NCBI GenBank assembly: GCA_964035015.1
Contig: OZ036002.1
Span: 3,955,877-4,019,876 of the forward strand
From: Corallium rubrum
Taxonomy: Eukaryota; Cnidaria; Anthozoa; Scleralcyonacea; Coralliidae
DNA: 64,000 bases
Direction of reading: 5' to 3'
The position numbers and the translations under genes are program-made. Positions within the stretch are counted from its first letter, which is position 1. Each line of letters starts with the position of its first letter. The notes beneath the pieces are model-generated. The model had not been told where the DNA came from, did not search any database, and was given only the letters and a program-made list of their open reading frames with translations. Below, piece by piece: positions 59,901 to 64,000 of this stretch.

Positions 59901-61991
59901 AAATCATTGAGAATAGTTTCCTTTATCTTTTAAATTTTGGCGTCCAAAGCCGTTTACTTTTCATTCTAGGGCGTCCCAGGACGCCCAGACGCCCTTCTGG
60001 CTAATGATGGTTGGCATAAATCACTCCTCGCCTACCAAACCTTGGCTCTTTAAGTGTGGCTCTAACGGCCCGCTTACAAAGGTGATGCTTGCTGTGACTT
60101 TTCTCACCCTGACGCATGCGGTTGAATGGATGACTCACGAAAGTGTCAATCCTTTCGATTGTATGTGTCAGAAGCACAGCGAGCCCATTTGGCAGCGCGT
60201 GGGCACTGTGGCGGACTCGAAAGACGCGCGGGGGACTGTGGCAGGGGACTTAAAAAAAACGAAAAACGGTTACCGGAAGCGGGGAAAAAGGCGGAAAAAA
60301 GGGAAAAAACGGGGGGGCGAGAGGGAAAAATTTATGGGATGAAACACTAAACGTTCAACGTGGAATGTCTTCCGCAAGTAGCCAGGACATCTCGTATTGT
60401 TGGGAGCAACCGTTGGAATACTGAAACCTGCTGAAACTCAGAGTCAGATGAATGTGCAATAAATCAATAATCCTGAGACTTCCCGCTTTATCCGAAAAGC
60501 TTATCGTAGGATTTCGTAGCTATCCGAAGTGTCAACGATGATGTAGTGTCCTAGCTACTTGCGGAACACATCTCCCGAAAATACGATATGTAATTTAGCT
60601 GCAAAATCACGGCTAAAAGTTGAGATTTTGCATCATTTTGATTTATATTTTGATAAATGAATCATCACAACTACTTCGCTCAATTGTCTTACAATTTTAA
60701 TACCTATAGGCGCTTAAAACGATGTTCAAAACAAAGAAGAATTCGTGTTTCATCCCTTTATTATTTTCCTAAACACACCACGATCGAGTGTGCCACAGGT
60801 GCCCACGCTCTGCCAAGATGGGCTCCCTGTGTCAGAAGGAGATAAATCGCGGCAAATATCGCCTGTGTAAACGAGCTTTAAAGCACATTGGCAATAATAA
60901 ATTAAGTTCGTCTAATTTGAAGTGGTTCTCTGATGAATATATTGTCGGTAATGTTTCTGCGTAATCCTAAAAATATTATGGTACTTGGTAATTATGCAAA
61001 GTTTCATTTCGAAATTCCCAAAAACAAAGTTGTATTTTATGTGCGAAGTTTTTTATTTTGGAGCGCCGCCATTAAATTGGCCATGTTAGAGAAGAATGAG
61101 TAGAGAACTTATGACGTCATAGACGCAATAAAAACAAAAGATCATTGTTGTCAACAAAAGGCCATTGTTGTTATCCAGTCTGTGACGTCATAAGCTTCCT
61201 CGACTCATTCTTCTCAAGCTCGGTCACTTTAATGGCGGCGCTCCAAAATACAAACTTCACACGTAGAATATCACCTTTTCTTCAACGAACTTCGAAATGA
61301 AACTTTACACGATTACCTAGACTTGCTCCAAGTCCGCCTCTTAGCGCTAATTTTTGCGGGCGAGCGGAAGGCGGAAGAGCGGAAAAGCGGGAGGAAAGAG
61401 GCGGACTTGTTTCGCTTGCAGGTTTTTGAATCTAATTAAATACTCTGGCGGGAAATCGCTGAAATGTACATCGCCCTGTTTTGACGTGTTTCGACTTCTC
61501 GTACATGCAATGGAAAGTGGTTCTACCCCTACTAAAACGTTTTAAGAGTCTGTTTAACTCCAACTTTGAAAGATAGCACTTGCATAGCAATTTAGCCTGA
61601 ATATAATTACTTCCCGAATTACGTCACTGGTCGAAAAATTCACCGGTGAATTTGGCACGCTGCAGGTACCGAAAGGTCAAAAATGCCGAAAGGTAAAAAA
61701 TGTCGGAAGGTCAAAAATGTTTGAAAAGGACTTTGAGAAAGTCTAACGATTACCAACTATCATATAACATCTTAAGGATTATGCAAAAACATTGCCAACA
61801 ATATTTTCATCAGAGAACCATGCACTTTAATTTACACTGCCAATTCCCTAAAATCCTCTTTCTTCAATTATTTGTTGCAGACTGCATCAGAATTGACTGA
61901 TAGTGACCAGCAAACAGCCGATACTGCAAACAATGATGAATTGCAGACAGCCGAAATGCAGCGTTTGTTAGCCGAGAGTGAAACGAACTAG
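48835..61991 (+). CDS. Secretory acidic protein with coiled coil, about 310 residues
   Basis: Exons 48835-48913, 50461-50535, 51910-52352, 56277-56381, 56559-56588 (30 bp, phase 0, likely), 58216-58305 and 61881-61991. All are GT-AG with agreeing phases. Residues 1-20 form a clear signal peptide (MAKLLVLTWFLLLLTLSKTA). Exons 2 and 3 encode a very acidic region (VEDLDDSPADEDDADED; then many E, D and K with an eight-D run). Exon 4 is a short coiled coil (EIEKLKSESKALRENLDELN), and the C-terminus is polar (DSDQQTADTANNDELQ). No cysteines and no enzyme motifs. It is likely a calcium-binding or matrix/secretory-pathway protein; in a calcifying cnidarian a skeletal acidic protein is possible, but nothing proves that. 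The introns are long and full of repeats. In the 3' flank a hydrophobic run is readable in another frame (see findings), so a membrane-anchored isoform is possible. Confidence 0.75.
49365..50385. repeat. 46-bp minisatellite in intron 1 of the acidic gene
   Basis: About 22 copies of 'caccactgccgagtgtacaa' + 'aaattctgaaaattttgtac' + 'actcgg'. Within each unit 'gtacaaaaattc'/'gaaaattttgtac' gives dyad symmetry. Two longer spacer variants (about 49683-49707 and 50224-50244, 'gagtttttcatttgg') show a higher-order duplication of about 540 bp. Confidence 0.9.
50737..51378. mobile_element. PIF/Harbinger-like MITE with TTA duplication
   Basis: The left end GGCCACACCAATTTTATTTT is matched by its complement at the right end. 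TTA flanks both sides (50734-50736 and 51379-51381), the typical PIF/Harbinger target duplication. An (AT)n tract at about 50910-50959 lies inside. No transposase frame. Confidence 0.8.
51423..51572 (+). repeat. tRNA-derived SINE, copy A
   Basis: A-box-like 'tggctcagtggtcagagtat' and B-box 'gggttcaattcc', followed by a shared tail ending 'ggtcttaaaatgtatat...ctacactcgaattctccttc'. Same orientation and family as the copy at 51698. Confidence 0.75.
51698..51858 (+). repeat. tRNA-derived SINE, copy B
   Basis: Second copy of the same family ('tccgtggctcagtggtcaga', 'gggttcaattcc', tail 'ggtcttaaaatgtatatac'), ending about 50 bp before exon 3 of the acidic gene. Confidence 0.75.
52519..53105. mobile_element. 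MITE, about 590-bp inverted repeat
   Basis: Arms 52519-52800 and about 52815-53105 are complementary over most of their length. For example 'gacaatcaaaaactgttacc' is mirrored by 'ggtaacagtttttgattgtc', and 'gagtaatcaataggccgatt' by its complement. The loop is under 30 bp. Non-coding. Confidence 0.85.
53185..53350. mobile_element. Short inverted repeat, 'atatcagaccgaggtc' type
   Basis: 'acttcttattaaccgag' and 'aaaaatatcagaccgaggtc' are mirrored by 'gacctcg...tctgatattttt' and '...cgaggttaataagaagt'. About 165 bp in total. Confidence 0.75.
53355..54610. other. Intron 3 remainder, no exon seen
   Basis: AT-rich. Weak inverted matches between about 53755-53880 and 54160-54260 ('tatcaagaattatcaaggc'-like) suggest another old inverted element. 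No coding signal. Confidence 0.35.
54635..54830. mobile_element. MITE, about 195-bp inverted repeat
   Basis: 'tagattccattttgccgttg' against '...tggaatcta', and 'tctgttcagttatagatg' against 'catctataactgaacaga'. 'cacaacgtggtgagaac' is mirrored near the centre. Open frames on both strands are its reflection. Confidence 0.85.
55437..55613 (-). repeat. Two tRNA-like SINE heads in tandem
   Basis: On the minus strand, 55512-55437 reads with A box 'tagctcaatccgtagagtg' and B box 'ggttcaaatccc'. 55613-55543 is a diverged relative ('tcagtcagtagagcgttgg', 'gagttggaatcc'). Neither folds well enough at the acceptor end to call a tRNA gene. Confidence 0.5.
56392..56465. repeat. (TTGTCA)n simple repeat
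   Basis: Hexamer copies ('attgtc', 'attgtt') begin about 11 bp after the donor of exon 4 of the acidic gene. Confidence 0.9.
56590..57410. other. Intron of the acidic gene, nothing found
   Basis: No exon, repeat or RNA gene can be supported here. Confidence 0.4.
57413..58070. repeat. Degenerate element with GGGTTACCCTAG ends and CAACTTGTT motifs
   Basis: 'ggcctgtttacaaggaggta' + 'gggttaccctag' opens the block; 'ctagggtaaccctag' and 'gggttaccctagcgcccttt' close it near 57950-58000. Between them, 57615-57930 holds many variants of 'acaacttgttg'/'aacagcctgttg', a short dispersed repeat. Ends only partly match. Confidence 0.5.
58382..58941. mobile_element. TTA-flanked element containing a 66-bp tandem array
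   Basis: Left end 'aggcccagtcaaacgaggat', right end complementary to 'agccccggtcaaacgatgat', with TTA on both sides (58379-58381 and 58942-58944), so PIF/Harbinger-like. The interior from about 58620 is a 66-bp tandem repeat, about 4.5 copies ('gagagttgagaaaactctca' + ...), whose unit contains a copy of the terminal motif 'cctcgtttgaccggggcat'. Intronic in the acidic gene. Confidence 0.75.
58945..60990. other. Last intron of the acidic gene, no exon seen
   Basis: Contains a short block of 'ggtcggacaa' / 'ttgtccgacc' inversions (58963-59040) and two 'gggcgtcc' patches (59590 and 59930-59995). At about 60360-60560, 'acttgcggaa...' and 'ttccgcaagta' form the ends of a further small inverted element. 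No coding evidence. Confidence 0.4.
61000..61312. mobile_element. MITE, about 310-bp inverted repeat
   Basis: 'aaagtttcatttcgaa' against 'ttcgaaatgaaacttt', 'ttggagcgccgccatt' against 'aatggcggcgctccaa', and 'cttatgacgtcatagac' against its near mirror. Loop around 61150. About 570 bp before the last exon of the acidic gene. Confidence 0.85.
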
Positions 61992-62113
61992 GCCATAAAC
62001 AGATAATGGTTTTGTTTTGTGGACTTTATTTCGCGTTGTACTGGGATCAACCATCTTTGCTGTCCTAGTCGTTGTTTTCTTTTAAAGAAATCTAGTTAGA
62101 AATGAAGATTTTA

Positions 62114-63446
62114 GGGCCTGTTTATACGATCCCGGTATACCGAGATGTCCCGGTTGCCCAGGATAAATTTCATTCCGGGTTTATGTGGAGTAAACGGTTG
62201 ACCAGGGTGAATTTCATCCCGGATCAAAAAGCGCGGGAATTTAAAATATCTATGAAATGAAAAATTCGTTGGCATTTTTGTTGTCTTATTATACAGAGGA
62301 GCATGACAGGAGCACTCACTGAAAATTTCAAGAGAATCTGATGCGTAGTTTTCGCGCTATCAACTCTCAAAATTTGCCGTGGATAGTTTGTTTTGGGGAA
62401 ATTTGGGCTTCTTGGTAACAATGCCTTATGACGTACGCAAATGATCATTAATAGTGAAATCTATTGTTCTTATGCATAGTTGTCCATCTGCGTACGTCGT
62501 AAGCATTGTCACCGAAAGCCCAATGTTTCTCCAAGAACGAACTAGCCATGGCAAACTTTGAGAGTTTATAGCGCGAAAACTACGCATCAGATTCTCTTAA
62601 AATTTTCAGTCAGTGCTCCTGTTATGCTCCTCTGTACAATAAAACAACAAAAATGCCAACGAATTTTTCATTTCGTAGACACTTTAAGGAAATGGACAAA
62701 AAAGCAAAAACTCACCCTAATTCTACTATGTTGGAAGTTATTTCACTTTTATTCAGTGTATTGTCTCTAGACCTGACCGTTTGGACGAAATCCTGATCGT
62801 CATATTCAAAGTTACAAGCATTGTAGTTAAGTAAACTTCATCCTGGTCTACCGGGATATTGCGTTTATACGGATAAACAATTTGTCTCGCCTGACCGGGA
62901 ATCCCGGTTGCTTCAACCGAGACCCCGGTCTCCATATAAACGTAACTAGGAAAATAATTATAACTAATAACATGACTTTTCGGGAAATTAGCAATTAAAT
63001 TTCCCGCAGTCGAGGGAAGATTCCCGGGGCAAAGGGGAAATTTAATCGCTAATTTCCCGAAAAGTCATGTTATTAGTTTGTAAAATTATGATCGCCGAGG
63101 AAAACTTTGAGAATCTTATACCGACAGGAAATTTACACGGTTGATCAGAGAAGTTGCATCTAATTTTCCCGTGCATGTTGATGAGGGAAAATATATGCAA
63201 GCGGGAAATTTAGAAGAAGACAAAAGATTTCTTTGTCTTCTAATTTTCCCTCATCAACATGCAGGGGGAAATTAGAAGACAAAGGATAAATTCCCCTCTT
63301 GCATGAGCGATGAGGGAAATACGAGGTTTACAATTCCCTCGGAGAACAAAAGAATCCGAGGCGATCATGGTATTACAGTGAATTGTCTACAAGCCGAGAT
63401 CCTACACCTGCACATCCCGGCATATCGGGATTATATAAACAAGTCC
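62114..63446. mobile_element. TTA-flanked inverted-repeat element with a nested insertion
   Basis: The left end 'gggcctgtttatacgatccc' matches the complement of the right end ('ggacttgtttatataatccc') through about 35 bp, with TTA at 62111-62113 and 63447-63449. Inside, 62235-62685 is an independent palindrome (for example 'cgaaaactacgcatcagatt' is mirrored). A second block of 'gggaaattagc'/'gctaatttccc' inversions covers 62985-63350. No transposase, so non-autonomous. Confidence 0.75.
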
Positions 63447-63449
63447 TTA

Positions 63450-64000
63450 GTCTTCTCATAATGCTCTGGGGGTACATATAACTTTACATTTGTGGCCATA
63501 GATTTTAGGAAATCATCATGTAATAAAACACCATGTATTTATCTCTGGGGGCATAATTTTCAAATTATTATAGTATAAACGTATTTTAGGCATGCATAGG
63601 TATACCAAGCACATGTCTGGTATTTTATCCTTTATCAGGACAGAGAAAGTGGTTTATGTATAAAATCCGTGCAAGGGGCCTGGGTACAACAGGGTTACCT
63701 TGACAACAAAATTGGTGATATCAACTGTGTTTCATCTTGCACTATATGTGTGCAAAGATTCATTTGATTCTGACACATAGTAACTGAGCTATAGTTCATT
63801 TAAACATTCACCAAATTAACATGCAAACCACATGACGTTACAATTTGTGCTGAATCAGCAATTTGTTTGTGCCATATTTTTTCTTCATTTTGACATCTTT
63901 AAATCTTTATAACTCTGGAACTATAAAAGATATCAAGGAACGGTAAACTGCATAGTGCCCTACTTTTGGATGCTCTTTCAAATGAAGCAATAAAAAATTT
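63450..64000. other. Non-coding stretch, no gene seen
   Basis: No feature can be supported up to the window edge. Confidence 0.4.

Overview
The window looks like AT-rich nuclear DNA of an animal, most likely a cnidarian and probably an anthozoan. The reasons are GT-AG introns with consistent phases, gene families I associate with cnidarians (an intron-rich DDE integrase-core gene and a TKL kinase carrying an Ig-like domain), tRNA-derived SINEs, and many short inverted-repeat elements. The species call is inference. Nothing looks bacterial (no operons, ribosome binding sites or CRISPR). Most long open frames here are tandem repeats whose units happen to lack stops; I do not treat them as genes.

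Layout. 1-10.2 kb: no gene; an inverted-repeat element (2.2-5.8 kb), a 42-bp minisatellite, a 2-kb satellite built on about 9 bp, and a 14-bp array ending 29 bp before the next gene. 10.2-14.9 kb (+): a 12-exon integrase-core (DDE) gene whose reading frame holds one in-frame TGA. 15.0-25.4 kb (-): a gene of at least 14 exons, converging on the integrase gene, with a death-fold-like segment, a beta-grasp-like segment, an Ig-like domain, a possible membrane segment and a TKL-type kinase domain. 25.5-30.4 kb: repeats and one possible 60-residue two-exon gene.

30.4-46.1 kb is the oddest part. It holds a broken Fic-domain coding region, an intact single-exon 283-residue coiled-coil protein, several very short cysteine-containing or charged open frames with TATA/AATAAA-like signals close by, tandem and nested inverted repeats, and a 4.2-kb near-perfect palindrome (foldback-type element). 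The short compact frames may be remains of an unrecognised mobile or virus-like element; this is the best candidate here for something undescribed, but the evidence is circumstantial.

46.4-47.7 kb: 30-bp minisatellite. 48.8-62.0 kb (+): a seven-exon gene for a secretory, very acidic protein of about 310 residues with a coiled coil. Its introns carry a 46-bp array, SINEs, PIF/Harbinger-like MITEs with TTA target duplications and other inverted repeats. 62.1-63.4 kb: another TTA-flanked element with a second inverted repeat nested in it. The three larger genes show no sign of working together.
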